NCBI GenBank assembly: GCA_025765615.1
Contig: JAIVFJ010000255.1
Location: 23,486 to 87,485 of the forward strand
Origin: Zopfochytrium polystomum
Taxonomy: Eukaryota > Chytridiomycota > Chytridiomycetes > Chytridiales > Chytridiaceae
Length of the DNA stretch: 64,000 bases
Direction: 5' to 3'
In this document: piece by piece, positions 1 to 11,230 of the stretch
How the letters are laid out: each line of letters starts with the position of its first letter
Position numbering within the stretch: the stretch's first letter is position 1
Program-made: the position numbers and the translations under genes
The notes under the pieces: model-generated
Databases searched by the model: none
The model's input: the letters and a program-made list of their open reading frames with translations, nothing else
What the model was told of the DNA's origin: nothing

Positions 1-490
1 TTTAGGAGTGGGTTGGTGATGGTGGTGCACAGGAACTGGGGGGCGGTCTAAGAAGTCCAAGAGACTGAACTTTGAATGAAATACAGCGCTACCACTACTC
101 AAACGTAAAATCCTTGCTAAAGGCAAACACTACAAAACTGCTGAAAGCTTTATCAAGGCATGTCGCAATGTTGTAAAAAGAATTGTTTGAAATATTCAGA
201 GATTGCAAGTTAAGACTATTGATCAAACGTCAGGTTGTTAAAAGACAAGCAAGACCAAACAGAAATATCGTTTTAACAGGTCGATCAAAGTGTTGTTGTT
301 AAAGAAACTGTAATAGGAACAAGTAAGCTGATGATTTGAAATACTAATGGATCTGCTATCGTTTCTGATGTTTGGGATCAGGAACACATGCGTTTGTTCG
401 GGTGTACCTGGTGAGAACGAGCGTGAAAAGGCTTCCCTGCAAAACAAGTGTGACATGTCTTGTTTCAGATCAAGTATCCTTTCAGGATGA
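1..490. other. Stretch with no recognised gene
   Basis: AT-rich sequence with no open frame that resembles a protein and no repeat that I could match elsewhere in the window. It is probably intergenic. Confidence 0.4.
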
Positions 491-559
491 GTGAAGCATT
501 TTCCAAGTAAGCTCAGCAAAAAGTCAAGCAGCTTTAATGATCAAGTGGAACCCCTTTCT

Positions 560-591
560 CCTTTGGTTCTCTCTCTCTCTCTCTCTCTCTT

Positions 592-629
<38 letters not shown>

Positions 630-654
630 ATCTCTCTCTCTCTCTCTCTTTCTA

Positions 655-699
<45 letters not shown>

Positions 700-1243
700 T
701 TCTGTTTCTGCCTCTTCTTTCACTGCAACGAGGAAAGACTTCAGTGCGCAGTAGCTCCAATGTTTCTTTGGCATCTTTTCCATTGGGGTTGCGTGGTGAA
801 ACATTCATTGGAACGAACCTTTTTGACTTGGAAAAAGGAAGCTCCACCCAAAATTTGGCTCAGCCGATCGGTTGTCTGACACATCCTCTGTCTCACTCTC
901 TGTCTCTGTCTGTCTCTCTGTCTCTCTGTCTCTCTCTCTGTCTCTCTGTCTCTGTCTGTCTCTGTCTGTCTCTGTCTCCTGCACCATCTGACAATCAGAT
1001 AGACAGACAGACAGACCCGAGGCTCAGAGTTGTCTCGCCTCCCACGTCCGTCTCTCTGTGTGCTCGCCTTTGCTTTCTCCCCAAGACAAGTCAAACACAA
1101 CAAAACAACAACAGAATCCTTTGAGTGAGTGTTCGCCTTGTCCCTTCTCTCCGTCTGTCTGTCTCTCTCTCTCTCGCTCTCTCTGTCTCTCTCTCGCTTT
1201 CTCCTCTTCTCCTTCGTCTTCTCTATTCCTTCAAACATTCGTC

Positions 1244-1277
<34 letters not shown>

Positions 1278-1490
1278 CCCCCTCTCTCCCTCTTCTCTCT
1301 TCTTCTTCTTCTTCGTCTCCAACCAACCCCCTTTGCCCCTCCCCGCCTTCGTCTTCTCTCTCTTCGTCTTCTTCGTCTTCCCCTCTCCGCTACCCCGTTC
1401 GTCTTCCCAACACAACATCCCGCCCCCCCTGTCTTCGATCTGCGTCTTTGAGTCTTCACACACTCACACACTCACACTCACACTCACGCA
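560..1490. repeat. (CT)n / (CTGT)n microsatellite tract
   Basis: Long pyrimidine-rich runs of CT and CTGT (about 566-705, 888-980, 1140-1200 and 1245-1275), then CTTCGT-type and CACA runs to 1490. Open frames here are strings of Ser and Leu with no other content and are artefacts. Similar tracts lie upstream of every host gene in the window, so they may be promoter or 5' leader sequence. Confidence 0.85.
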
Positions 1491-2556
1491 AAGAGTTTTC
1501 CTCGCCCCGTCGTGCCTTCCTGCATTGCTTCTTCAGGTGCGTGCCAAGCCAAGTTAGTTAGTTAGTGAGCAGTTGGGATCAAAGCGCCCTGCCCCCTTCC
1601 CCCACTTGAGCCTCGTCGCCGCAAAGAGTCGCACGTTCGTTGCCTTTCCCTTTTGGATGCTCTCGCGGACTCCTCCTCCCCTCCAGCACTCCTCCTCCTG
1701 CTCTCTCTCAGACCCTCGTGACCTCCCCTCTCCTTCGCTTGGCCTCTCGTTGGTGGTGCACGCGTCTTCATCTTGTGTGGATCGCCGCACCAGCTTTTCC
1801 CCGAAAACAACGACCGGGGGGAGGGCTGTTACTTCACGAATTCCCCGGGACCAACTTCCCCCCGCCACTTCCAATCTCGCTCGCCTCGCCCTTTTTCGTT
1901 TGCGCTTACCCTGCCCGCTTACTTTATCCCAGGACGACGGAGACTGGGGAAAAGAAAAGTCGCGCGCACTGATTCCAGGGAGAGAGCACATCGAAGCGGA
2001 CGCCACCCACCGCCGTTTCTTGCTAGGTAAGGAATCAGTCCCCCCTCTCTCTCTCTCGCTCCCTCGCTCCCTCCCTCCTCCCTCCCTACTCGCTCTCTTT
2101 CCCTCTCTGTTCCCGGCATCTGCTCCCCCACCCGCCGCCTCTCCCCCATCGCGGGAGTTCCTTGTTTGTCAGGGGGCTGTAGTTTGTTGCCGCGTGCACT
2201 GTGTGTGTGTGTTGATCTGTTGTCAGACAGACAAACTGGTTGGAACAATCACTCTGTCTCTCCTCGCTTTCACTGCACTCGAGATGAACCTCGTCCAAAC
2301 CTTGCCCTGTCCGACAGTCCAAACATCCCCACGCCCTTCAAGAGGCCCCCCTCTTCCACTTCTCACACACATCCGACTTCGTCACTAACAGCGTCCCTCC
2401 TCTACACTGCATCGCCGCCCTTAGTTTTGGAACTCCGGTTGCTGTCGCGTCATTTGCGCACGATCCACTGAGTGGGTTGTAATTTTGCTGTCGGATTTCA
2501 TTGCTACATCGGACAAAGTGGTGCGACGGACGAGAAAAACAGGAAGGAGAACGGCC
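1490..2556 (+). promoter_or_regulatory. Probable promoter and 5' leader of the C2H2 regulator gene
   Basis: CT-rich, GC-rich sequence directly upstream of the start codon at 2557. A good splice donor (GTAAGG) follows CTAG at about 2026, so a 5'UTR intron is possible; no acceptor could be chosen with confidence. No convincing TATA box was seen. The boundaries are inferred from position only. Confidence 0.35.
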
Positions 2557-4446
2557 ATGGAAGAATCCGCTGCAAATAACGGCGCCAACGAGGCTGGCGC
2601 CGCGACGACGAGCGGCTCCGGCGACGTCTCGCAGACCCAGCAAGTCGAAAGCGGCAACGACGCAGGGACGGGTGCCGTCCCAACTGTATCTTCGCCAACT
2701 TCGCACGATCCGCCTCGCGATCAACAATCCCAACAGACGCAGCAGCAGCCGCAGCCGCAACAGCAACACTACCAAGCTCAGCAGACTCACTACCAACCAC
2801 AACAGCACTCCGGTTTTGTGGAGGCGTCCTCACACCAGGCGGGCAGCACCGGCGCCTCGCCAGCTGCGCTTCTCACACCGTCGGCGGCTATTCCAGGCGC
2901 TTCCTTTCAGGCTCCGACGACAACCACGTCTTATGTTCCGATCTTTCCCACGCACCCCCAACAGCAGCCGACGCAGCTGGATCAGTTCCAGCAGCAGCAA
3001 CATCAGCACCAGTTCCAGCAGCAGCAGCAGCAACAGCAACTACTTCATCAACAGCACCAACAGCAGCTTCAGCTGCATCAGCACCAGTTTCAACAGCAGC
3101 AGCAGGCGGATCTTCACCAGCAGCAACAGCTGCAACCGCAGGTTGTTCTCCCGCAGCCGACATACTATTCGCCCTTGACCACGTATGCATTTCCCTCCGC
3201 CTCGGGGTCGTCAGGCACAACACCGCCTCCACCGAGCGGAGCCCCGATGGGGACCTACGCCCCAATGTACTCACAGCCGGTTGTGATGGCGGCCCCGTCT
3301 TCTTTCCCGCAACACCTTTCGCAGTCGAATGGCGTTTGGATGACTTCAAACGCGCTCTTTCAGCAGCCCCAAGTTCCCCAAACAGCCTCCCCTTACCAAT
3401 CGGCCCAACCCCGCCAAGACATTTACTACTACCCGGCGACTTCGACGCTCACTCCGCTGGGCGCTACTCAGCCAGGTCACCCTCAGCAACACATGCATCA
3501 ACAGCACCAGCAACAGCAGCAGCAGCAGCAACTTCAAGCGCAAGCCTACACGCAACAGTTTGTCGCAATGTCACCACAACCGTTACAGCAACCCATTTAC
3601 ACGACAGTGGGACCGGTTCCGCAGTACTACTACTACTACCAGCAGGCACCACCGGCACTAGTGAACGCTGGCCCGTCCCATGTGTCAGGAATGCCTGGAA
3701 GCGACCCTCACCAGCTGCACGCAACGGGTTCAGCACCCTCGTCACCCCAGGATATGATTCCCGCAGTGGCGCAGCCAACCTCGAGCGACCCGTCGCTGCA
3801 ACAAATGTCGTCAGTGATCATTGTCGATTCGAGCAGTCAGTGGATGCAGCAGTCCACTCCGACTACTACGCTAGCGCCGACCGCGACGACCCCTGGCGCT
3901 GATGCAACTATTGGCGGTGGAGTCGAAGGAGATGGAATAGCTGCCCCCGAACCGCAAGCCGGACGGACCCGGACAGGACGACCGCGAAAAGCGCGCAAGT
4001 CGAGACGGACGCTCGCGAGCCTGACAGCCGACGCGACCGCAGCGGCAGCAGCCACCGGTGGCACCGCGGCGGCGGCCGATGCGGACGCGCCGACGACGCC
4101 GACGCCTACTACGCGCCTCGGACGCGGCGGCCACGCGTCCAACGGGCTTGATGGCGAGTCGCGGCCGCGCCGGCACGTGTGTTCGCAGTGCCAGAAGGCC
4201 TTCCTCAAGACGCAGGACCTGACGCGGCACGCGACGACTCACCTGTCGCCGTCGGAGCGCCCGCTGTCGTGTCCAAACCCGGGCTGTGGTCGCCGGTACG
4301 GCCGACCGGACGCGGTGCTTCGGCACGCGCGGCTGTTTTGCCGCGCCCGTCCGGGTCGCGGGAACGGGGCCAACGGTGGCGCGGCCGCGGCAGCGATGGC
4401 GGGAATGAGCGACGGTGGGGAAGGCGGGCGAAGCGGCGAGGAGTGA
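2557..4446 (+). CDS. Gln-rich C2H2 zinc finger / AT-hook transcriptional regulator
   Basis: Probable nuclear DNA-binding regulator of 629 aa in one exon. The start at 2557 lies in a good context (GGCCATGG) and is the first true ATG of the frame. The N-terminal 400 residues are Gln, His, Pro and Ala rich, with long polyglutamine runs from about 2980 to 3140 and 3490 to 3540, typical of activation regions. An AT-hook-like core (TGRPRKA) lies near residue 472. Two adjacent fingers follow from residue 542. The first is a standard C-x2-C-x12-H-x3-H finger. The second is C-x4-C-x12-H-x4-C, with the last ligand changed from His to Cys. The tail is Gly and Ala rich. The finger pair suggests sequence-specific DNA binding, but the target is unknown and I do not recognise an orthologue. 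Confidence 0.85.
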   Translation: MEESAANNGANEAGAATTSGSGDVSQTQQVESGNDAGTGAVPTVSSPTSHDPPRDQQSQQTQQQPQPQQQHYQAQQTHYQPQQHSGFVEASSHQAGSTGASPAALLTPSAAIPGASFQAPTTTTSYVPIFPTHPQQQPTQLDQFQQQQHQHQFQQQQQQQQLLHQQHQQQLQLHQHQFQQQQQADLHQQQQLQPQVVLPQPTYYSPLTTYAFPSASGSSGTTPPPPSGAPMGTYAPMYSQPVVMAAPSSFPQHLSQSNGVWMTSNALFQQPQVPQTASPYQSAQPRQDIYYYPATSTLTPLGATQPGHPQQHMHQQHQQQQQQQQLQAQAYTQQFVAMSPQPLQQPIYTTVGPVPQYYYYYQQAPPALVNAGPSHVSGMPGSDPHQLHATGSAPSSPQDMIPAVAQPTSSDPSLQQMSSVIIVDSSSQWMQQSTPTTTLAPTATTPGADATIGGGVEGDGIAAPEPQAGRTRTGRPRKARKSRRTLASLTADATAAAAATGGTAAAADADAPTTPTPTTRLGRGGHASNGLDGESRPRRHVCSQCQKAFLKTQDLTRHATTHLSPSERPLSCPNPGCGRRYGRPDAVLRHARLFCRARPGRGNGANGGAAAAAMAGMSDGGEGGRSGEE

Positions 4447-5200
4447 AAGGGACGAAGCTGTGCTGCTCCTCGGAGGTGGTCTAGGTGGTCTACGTGCGTT
4501 AGAGTCCGATAATTTTTTCTGTCTTTCCTCGCAAACAGCTCGTCTGTGGAGCTGCTTGTTTGGCTTTCCACCATCTTTCCATTCCCGCTTTCGTCGTGTT
4601 AATTGTTGTTCAAAGCGCTCTACCCCTTACTACCGACATCCGACTCTCTCACACGCACATCCACACACACCGTCTTTTTACTTTCTCTTGTCCTATTTGT
4701 CCAAGCCCTCTCGTTTGCTCTCTCGTTCTCTTCTTGCTACTCCGTCTCTCTTTCTCTTTCTCCCTCTCTCTTGTTAAGGAAGGCCCCCCCAAGGGTGGGT
4801 GGCCTGGTGATTGGGACATGGAGACACGGAGCCGGGTTGAAGGTGCAGGTCGGGAGCAGGTAGGTGGAGGAGAGAGGTTGGCGGCTTTTTTTTTTTTTTA
4901 CCTTGCAGGAAGGAACCAGAAACGGTACTGGTTTCCGAAGTGTTTGGCAACCCACACAAAACACTGGTAATAATAAAATAACTATAAAAACACGGAAAAA
5001 AATGATTGAGGGCAAAAAAAAAAGACATGTGATAAAGTGCATAATAGACGCACAACAAACGTTAGTGCTGTCGACGACGTGGCATGTGACTTGGGTGGGG
5101 CCGAAATCTCCAATAGTCAAATGTTTTTTCACCAAACTTTTTTTTTGCTGCCTCAAAATCTCTTGGTAAATGAAATTGACAGAAAAATCGCGAAAATTTC
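4447..5200 (+). other. 3' flank of the regulator gene
   Basis: The 3' untranslated region and intergenic sequence, with a CT tract near 4740-4780, a T run at 4888-4900 and A runs near 5000-5025. No further gene is supported. Confidence 0.4.
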
Positions 5201-5879
5201 GGATCGAATTTCAAAATAAGTGGGACTCAAATTTTCTTCGATTCGTGTCAAACAACCACCACCACACCCCTCCTTTGAGAGATATGCCGGTTTTTCAGTG
5301 AGATTGCACTCATGCTGGTTTTCTTTTCGATGCCCATGAGAGAGCAAGCCCCTCTTTTCCAGCTTTTTGTAGCATTCTTTATTTATTTATTTATTTTTTT
5401 TTTGATTTCTCACAATTTTCAATGGGCTTGACGGGAAAAATTATATCCTCCAATCTGAAATCTCTGAGACACCCTCTCCTGCCCCTTGTTAACAGGGTTG
5501 TTATTTGGACAATAAAAGGCAGGTGCCTTTTTTGGACATTGTCCTTTGCTGTGGAAAGGTGGGTGCCACAGTGAACTGGTCCAAGAGATTGGCAAACGCA
5601 TGCTTGTCACGTCACATGAAAGCAAATCGAGCTTCAACCTTTTCCAAAAGTGCGGTTTTCATCTCAGTGGAAAACCATTCGAGATTACGAATTTATCCTC
5701 GATTGTACAGAATCCTGTATACACTTCTGAGGCAGGTAACCTGTTGCTTTGGTAGCGAACAAGTTGTCCGTCAATTGGCGTGAGGATTTCAATAGCCATT
5801 CATAAATGTTCGTCGAAATGCTGGTAGTTTAATATACTCAAGATGTACTGATGATGCTTGCGCCCCTTGCGTTGGCAGT

Positions 5880-7000
5880 CCAGGAAATCAGTCTGAGATG
5901 CGGCAACTCGCATCAAGGGCAGAGTGTCTAGAACCGACTTTACTGACTTCAGATACAACATCCAGCGAGTGGGTGCTGGCTGGACAAGCCACTGCAGATT
6001 TGCTCACTTCGTGTCTTGGCAGAGGCAGCCACCAATAATCTGCTGATTGGAAAAAAAAGACAACCAGAGTGCAGACACACGAGATGCAGTCAGAGATGTG
6101 TATAAGCAGTGATTGCTTGTCATTGATCACGCAAATGTCCTTCGTGAGAAGACTCAGTCCGTGTGAAACACATCCACCTGCGAATGTTCCTGGTCTCTTT
6201 TTCTGAACAGAAGCCCATGCTTTCTTGTTTGCGCTTGTGTTGTCCGTCACAACACTGCCAATGTTCGAGAATGTTGCAACCTGATCCATTACATCGCAGA
6301 TTTCGTTGGCAAGCTTTTCTGCAGGGCATGTCTCACTGCTTGAGTTCTAGAAAAAGGAATGGGGGCCAGAGACAATCATGTAGTCAGTAATTGGCTGCTT
6401 GTTCACGTTTCTGTGTCTGTCACGAGGCAAGAGGGCTGCTGCACACGGCAGAGTGCCAGTCTCACAGAATTTCTTGTGGACTTGTAAATTTCGTCAAGGA
6501 GCCCCCCCAATATATATTGTCGAGAGGGGGAGGACAACATCAGGATTCAACAACCACAGGTTTTCGACAAATTTGAACGTTGCGCCTGATGTGTAAAGTG
6601 CCATCGCAAGGAAAAGGTTGTACAAGCGCTTCTCATCTGTCGACAAAGAGGAGCCCATGCAAGAACAACGACAGATGTCGTTCGAATGCCAGCAGGCAGG
6701 TTGAACGATGGATAAAGGGAAGGATACAGCTCCTTCATCAGGTTGAGGAATTTTGGGCAGCGCCTGACAAGATGATTCTCCACCTGATCAACTTTTTTGT
6801 GGTGGTTGACCTCCTTTTTGCACAATTTGCAAATGGTTGATTGCTGCTGTCGACACACATAGTCGTTGGATAAGTAGCTCCATGCATCAGATGGTGGGTG
6901 TCCATGGCTCACTGTCTTAGACATCCATCTTCTCTTCTGTGAAGAACCAGCATCTGGCAAAATCCTGTCGTTTAAGGACGGAGACAAGACCAATTTGAGT
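5880..7000 (-). pseudogene. Decayed hAT-family transposase
   Basis: Remnant of a cut-and-paste DNA transposase read on the minus strand in broken frames. Near 6993-6700 a BED-type zinc finger can be read: an aromatic SDAWSYL start, then CKLCKK and a downstream His and Cys pair. Near 6289-6120 the fragments VVTDNTSANKKAW and GCVSHGLSLLTKDI match the hAT catalytic core, in which an Asp of the DDE triad lies in a TDxxxN context and is followed by the Cys/His-rich C-x2-H motif. Stops and frame changes separate the two parts and the C-terminal dimerisation region was not found. I could not define terminal inverted repeats or an 8-bp duplication. The product is not functional. Confidence 0.75.
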
Positions 7001-7138
7001 CGCTTCCTCTTGAGCTAGTGTGACCAGTATGAGAGTTGACGCTGAGCGGAGGCAGACCATCATGCTCATACAACAGTGATTGCAGTGAATCAGAGCTGGG
7101 CAGTGGAGGTTGTGCAATTGAGTGGATGTGATGATGAT

Positions 7139-7733
7139 TGGCCTTCGGTTCCCTGGCAAAGTGCAGAGAGGGCCAAGCAGGGAAGATGGAGTCCTCTTTT
7201 GGTGTAGGAGATCCCACTGGCAAGTGCAGAGTAGGCCAAGCAGGGTGGATTAGAAGTCCTCTTTGGCCAGGGCCCTCAGACCAAGCAAGTAGAGGTAGCC
7301 AGGCAAGTGTAAACAGTCTACTCTGAGAGAGTGAGTGGAAGGAGTGAATGAAGTGGAGATGTGTGTTTGTGGGTGGTCCTTCTCCCCAACTTGGAGAGAA
7401 AGAGAAAAAAACTCTGTATTGAATTATTGGTAGAATTAATGATACATGATGATGATATACACACTGTAATAGTTGCTAGGCAAGTGTGACCAGCACAGGG
7501 TAAAAACCTCTCCTATATTTCTGCTTGAGCAGAGGAGGAGGAAAACTGTTGACACCAGGTTTCCATTCCACTTAATACTCAGAGTATGTGTCAACAGAGC
7601 AAGCCAGCGCCCAGGTCTGCATTGGCGGTGGCTTGCTCTCCCATGGGCATTGTGAGAACAATAACTGACAGTCACAATAGGTTAAGGTCCATCTTGTGCC
7701 TCTTGCTGCTAACCAGTCAGTTCCACCTAACAC
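7139..7733 (-). repeat. Copia-family LTR plus its flank (inverted copy)
   Basis: Reverse complement of the LTR found at 10037 and 22965. On the minus strand it runs from TGTTAGG near 7733 to TTTACA near 7320. It continues into the same roughly 180 bp (7139-7320) that follows the 3' LTR at 23378-23560. There is no matching 5-bp duplication around it. This is therefore either a duplicated LTR/flank junction or a longer LTR variant. Confidence 0.8.
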
Positions 7734-7739
7734 CCTCAA

Positions 7740-8093
7740 CTGTTGGTGCATCGCTGGGGTTACGGCGTCAGTGGGAAGCATAGGAACCGAAGATGCCCAT
7801 TTTTCCATTTGAAAGAATGGCGGTATTCCAGCACCAACACTGCGTCCTGCACCTGCGCTGTTTGTCGTTGCGTTTGTCGGTTTGGTCAAGTTGTGGCTAT
7901 CTATCGATTGAGACATCGCTTTGGTGGTAGTTGGTGGTTTTTCCTTTGCGCCTTGCGATGCACAAACGAGCTAATACATCAACTATTTACCTTCCATTTT
8001 GGGTCGCATTTTTGGACTGTCCAAAATGCTGTCCAAAATGGCAGGTTTGTGGCAGACAAATCGACAGTCCTTTTGTTTTCCCAACCCTGCCTG
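7740..8093. other. Unassigned sequence between repeats
   Basis: No gene recognised. It contains short inverted TGTCCAAAATG-type repeats near 8020-8060 and is the target region into which the SINE at 8109 inserted. Confidence 0.35.
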
Positions 8094-8108
8094 TTAAGGC
8101 CAGTCTCC

Positions 8109-8395
8109 TTTTTTTTTTTTATATTGTTCCAGCCCCGAAGGGGCTGACGGGAAGAGAAAGCACCATCAACGATGAACCGTTATAGACTACGTCCAGGTAT
8201 CACCGCAGCGAACCCACCCCATGCACTATGGACTTACAGGGTCATCAGGCATCTCCACCGCACCACTCCTTGTGATTCAAGACCGTACTCTTTCTTGTTG
8301 CCTTCAACAGCTGGCGTCGTGACTTGAACCCTGGGCCCTTGAGTGACAGATACCCAGACCCCCCATGCTTTCCCAGCTAGGCTCTTGTGAGGGGC
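8109..8395 (-). mobile_element. tRNA-derived SINE with a LINE-type 3' tail
   Basis: Non-autonomous retroposon of about 287 bp on the minus strand. The 5' head (8395 down to about 8300) is tRNA-like, with an A-box-like TAGCTGGGAAAGC and a B-box-like GGTTCAAGTC, the internal RNA polymerase III promoter elements. The 3' half (about 8264 down to 8121) matches the 3' end of the LINE at 36757-36897 at roughly 90 percent by eye, including the hairpin just before the poly(A). The A tail reads as T at 8109-8120. A 15-bp duplication flanks it: TTAAGGCCAGTCTCC at 8094-8108 and TTAAGGCCGGTCTCC at 8396-8410, one mismatch. Confidence 0.9.
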
Positions 8396-8552
8396 TTAAG
8401 GCCGGTCTCCAAATTGGCAATTTGCAACAAAGGTTTCAAATCGACACCCGACACACAATAATTGACGCGATTCTTCAAAATCGAGAACGTTGCTGGGCAA
8501 AAGCATTGTTTCCCCCAGTATCGCAACACTTTTTATGGCGATACTAGGGGAT

Positions 8553-8690
8553 GCCTGTTGACTTTTAAGCAATCCTTCCAAAAGAAAAAACAAAAAGTTG
8601 AAAAAAAAATGATACAGAAGAGTGTAGCAGGCCAAAAAAAGTTACATGAAGAGTGTGGCAGTCCACAATGATTGCAGTGGCAGGCCATTT
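8553..8690 (+). repeat. Dispersed repeat E, copy 1
   Basis: About 135 bp matching 42963-43098 in the same orientation: AAGCAATCCTT, an A-rich run, then GTGTAGCAGGCC and GAAGAGTGTGGCAGTCCACAATG. The A-rich core suggests a retroposed fragment, but no family is recognised. Confidence 0.6.
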
Positions 8691-9004
8691 AGAGAGGGAT
8701 AGGGGAAAATTGTTTTTGAGTCAGGGGGCTCCTGCCCCTGAGCCACCAGCTCAAAAGAGAGAGGTTGCAGCAATTTGATAACTTGTCCACCAACAGCCAA
8801 CAGCCAGAGCCAGCGACAGAGAGGAAGACAGACAACCCATTGACTGCCACTCCCAGAGATGAGGAGGTTGACAGACAACCTGTTGACTTCCACTCAGATA
8901 GACAGACAGCCTGTTGACTTCCTTGGTGGCGACATTCATACTGTATTTGGGACACTGATACCCACTTTGGTCCACTTGAGTGGAACACAGCAGTTTTGTA
9001 GCAC

Positions 9005-9080
<76 letters not shown>

Positions 9081-9480
9081 TGTGTGTGTGTGTGTGTGTG
9101 TGGTGTCAACCTCTGCCCCCTGCCAGTGAGACAGTCATAAAGGACTGAAAGGCCAACAGAGCAACAGACAGACAGAGAGTCAGACAGAGAGACAGACAGA
9201 TAGAGAGCAGACAGTGAATCAGACAGCCAAGAGCTGAAAGAAGATAGAGGGAGAGTCAAAGAAACAGAGAGGGGAGAAGAAAACTTTTATTGAGTCAGGG
9301 ACATACAAAGTCAGAGACAGAGAGTGAGACAGACAACCCATTGACTGCCCATTGACTGCCACTCCCAGACTCAGAGAAAGGGAGGTAGAGAGACAACCTT
9401 GTTGACTTCCACTCAGATTGACAGACAGCCTGTTGACTTCCTCCTTAAATTTTGCCACTGCATTTCAATTAGATATGAGA
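8691..9480. repeat. Simple-repeat region with (GA)n/(GT)n and GACA-rich units
   Basis: (GA)n at 9008-9078 runs into (GT)n to 9102. Either side are imperfect units containing GTTGACTTCCACTCAGA and GACAGACAACC near 8870-8920, 9325-9345 and 9390-9440, a degenerate minisatellite. No gene is present. Confidence 0.6.
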
Positions 9481-9499
9481 TTCTCTACATCTCTGAAGG

Positions 9500-9580
9500 C
9501 TCATCCCATAGTCTAGTGGATATGTGGGGAAAGGACAAGTCATCAATGATGGGGAACTCCTGGTTCTAAGGGCCAGTACC
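9500..9580 (+). repeat. tRNA-derived fragment (SINE head-like)
   Basis: TCCCATAGTCTAGTGGATATG resembles the D-arm/A-box region of tRNA-Glu or Asp, and GGTTCTAAGG about 45 bp further on resembles a B box. It does not fold as a full tRNA, so it is probably a SINE head or tRNA pseudogene. Confidence 0.45.
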
Positions 9581-10036
9581 CTGCTGTTGGTGTTAATACT
9601 ACTCTCTATGTATGCTCTGAAAGCACAGATATACCAACCAATAAATGTCATGAGTCATTGCTGACTCATGAGTGCCATAACAGCCATGGACAAACATACA
9701 GAGACAAGTCTCCACTTGAATGAATCATGGGTGCCATAGGCATGAGATGACAGGGTTAAGTCCTGGAGCGCCCATACAGGATGGAATGGTATCCGACATA
9801 CCAACTTGATTTGGAAGATGAGACAGGCTTGACTTGAAGAGGGAAGAACCTGATGCTGAAGTTGTGCTCAAAAGAGGGGTGCAATGGCAGATTGCAGTAA
9901 GTAACAAAGAAAGCTTGGCCCACTCTGCACTAGCCTCTCTAAGTTCTCATCTCAGTAGACCCAACCCAACTTGGTCTTCACACACTCTTGCTTTGGGAAG
10001 GGGGCACTCACACAGCTTGGCCTACTCTGCACTTGC

Positions 10037-10450
10037 TGTTAGGCGGAACTGACTGGTTAGCAGCAAAAGGCACAAGACGGACCGAACCTATTGCGACTGT
10101 CAGTTATCTTTCTCACAATGCCCATGGGAGAGCGAGCCACCGCCAATGCAGACCTGGGCGCTGACTTGCACTGATGACAAATACTCTGAGTATTAAGTGG
10201 AACGGAAACCTGGTGTCAACAGTTTTCCTCCTCCTCTGCTCAAGCAGATAATATAGGAGAGGTTTTTTACCCTGTGCCAGTCACGCTTGCCTAGCAACTA
10301 TTACAGCGTGTATATCATCATCATGTATCAATAATTCATAACAGAGTTTTATTCTCTTTCTCTCCAAGTTGAGGAGAAGGACCACCCACAAACACACATC
10401 TCCACTTCATTCACTCCTTCCACTCACTCACTCAGAGTAGACTGTTTACA
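10037..10450 (+). repeat. Copia 5' LTR
   Basis: 414 bp, starting TGTTAGGCGG and ending CTGTTTACA. It matches the 3' LTR at 22965 and is preceded by the duplication CTTGC. Confidence 0.9.
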
Positions 10451-11230
10451 CATCAGCATGCCAGCTATCTGGCTGCATCAACCACAGATTCTAGCTCCGA
10501 AAAACACTCTCTACCACCTCCAACAAACAGAATCAACATAGCTCAACTTTAGAAACCATTTCGTTTGGGAGGCCCAAAATTTTCGACGCCCTCTCCCGGC
10601 TGACGCTGTCATTCAATCCGGGCTTGCTATAGTGCATTCAAAAGCCCTGAATTTCCTTTTTCCAACAAGCTGTCACAGAGCTCTCTACGTTGTCTCTACG
10701 GAATTTGATTGATTGCCAAAGTCAAAAATGCTTCCTCAACTTTGAGTGACATCGTCGCAACAGGGAGAAGCGATTGGAGGACACCCTTGCATACCCGTAT
10801 TTTCCTGCTTCTGCTCTTTCCATTGATACCTAACACCCCCCGCTACAACGCCCACAGCAGGAACTACAAGAGATTTTGATAAGGGGGTCCAAAAAGTCGA
10901 ACTACCACTACCTCCAACCACAATTTTGTCCTTTCTTGTGTGACAAGTCACCCAAGCTGGACACCAAATTGCTCTAAGTTCACTCTATTCCGCTCTCCTA
11001 CACTCTCCGAAGGAAAACACCACCAAAACTTCAATCCTCGGCCTGAAGTTCGGCGCACGGTTGCTATTCAACAGTGCCAACCTGCTATTCTGATTTCAGA
11101 ATTTTTGGCCCATCAATCAGCTTGCAACAAGCATTGTGTGCAACACACATCTTCTATTCTGGACCATTTATCCATCAAGTAGAGCATCAAACAACTCCTA
11201 GAGTCACTATTTGTCACTGCCGCACTGTGG
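10451..11230 (+). other. Copia leader and decayed gag region
   Basis: Lies between the 5' LTR and the integrase remnant, where gag and protease should be. No gag zinc knuckle or protease motif could be read, so this part is too decayed or deleted. I saw no convincing tRNA-complementary primer site next to the LTR. Confidence 0.4.

Noticed and set aside
537..1561. Several overlapping Ser/Leu-rich and Arg/Glu-rich open frames
   Set aside because: They are translations of CT/GA microsatellites in every frame; no other sequence content.
6391..6840. Plus-strand Cys/His-containing frames
   Set aside because: They are antisense to the hAT transposase remnant and contain none of the expected spacing of a known finger.
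10451..10475. Primer site for the copia element
   Set aside because: The bases after the 5' LTR do not clearly match a tRNA 3' end or internal initiator-Met region that I could recognise, and the region is decayed.
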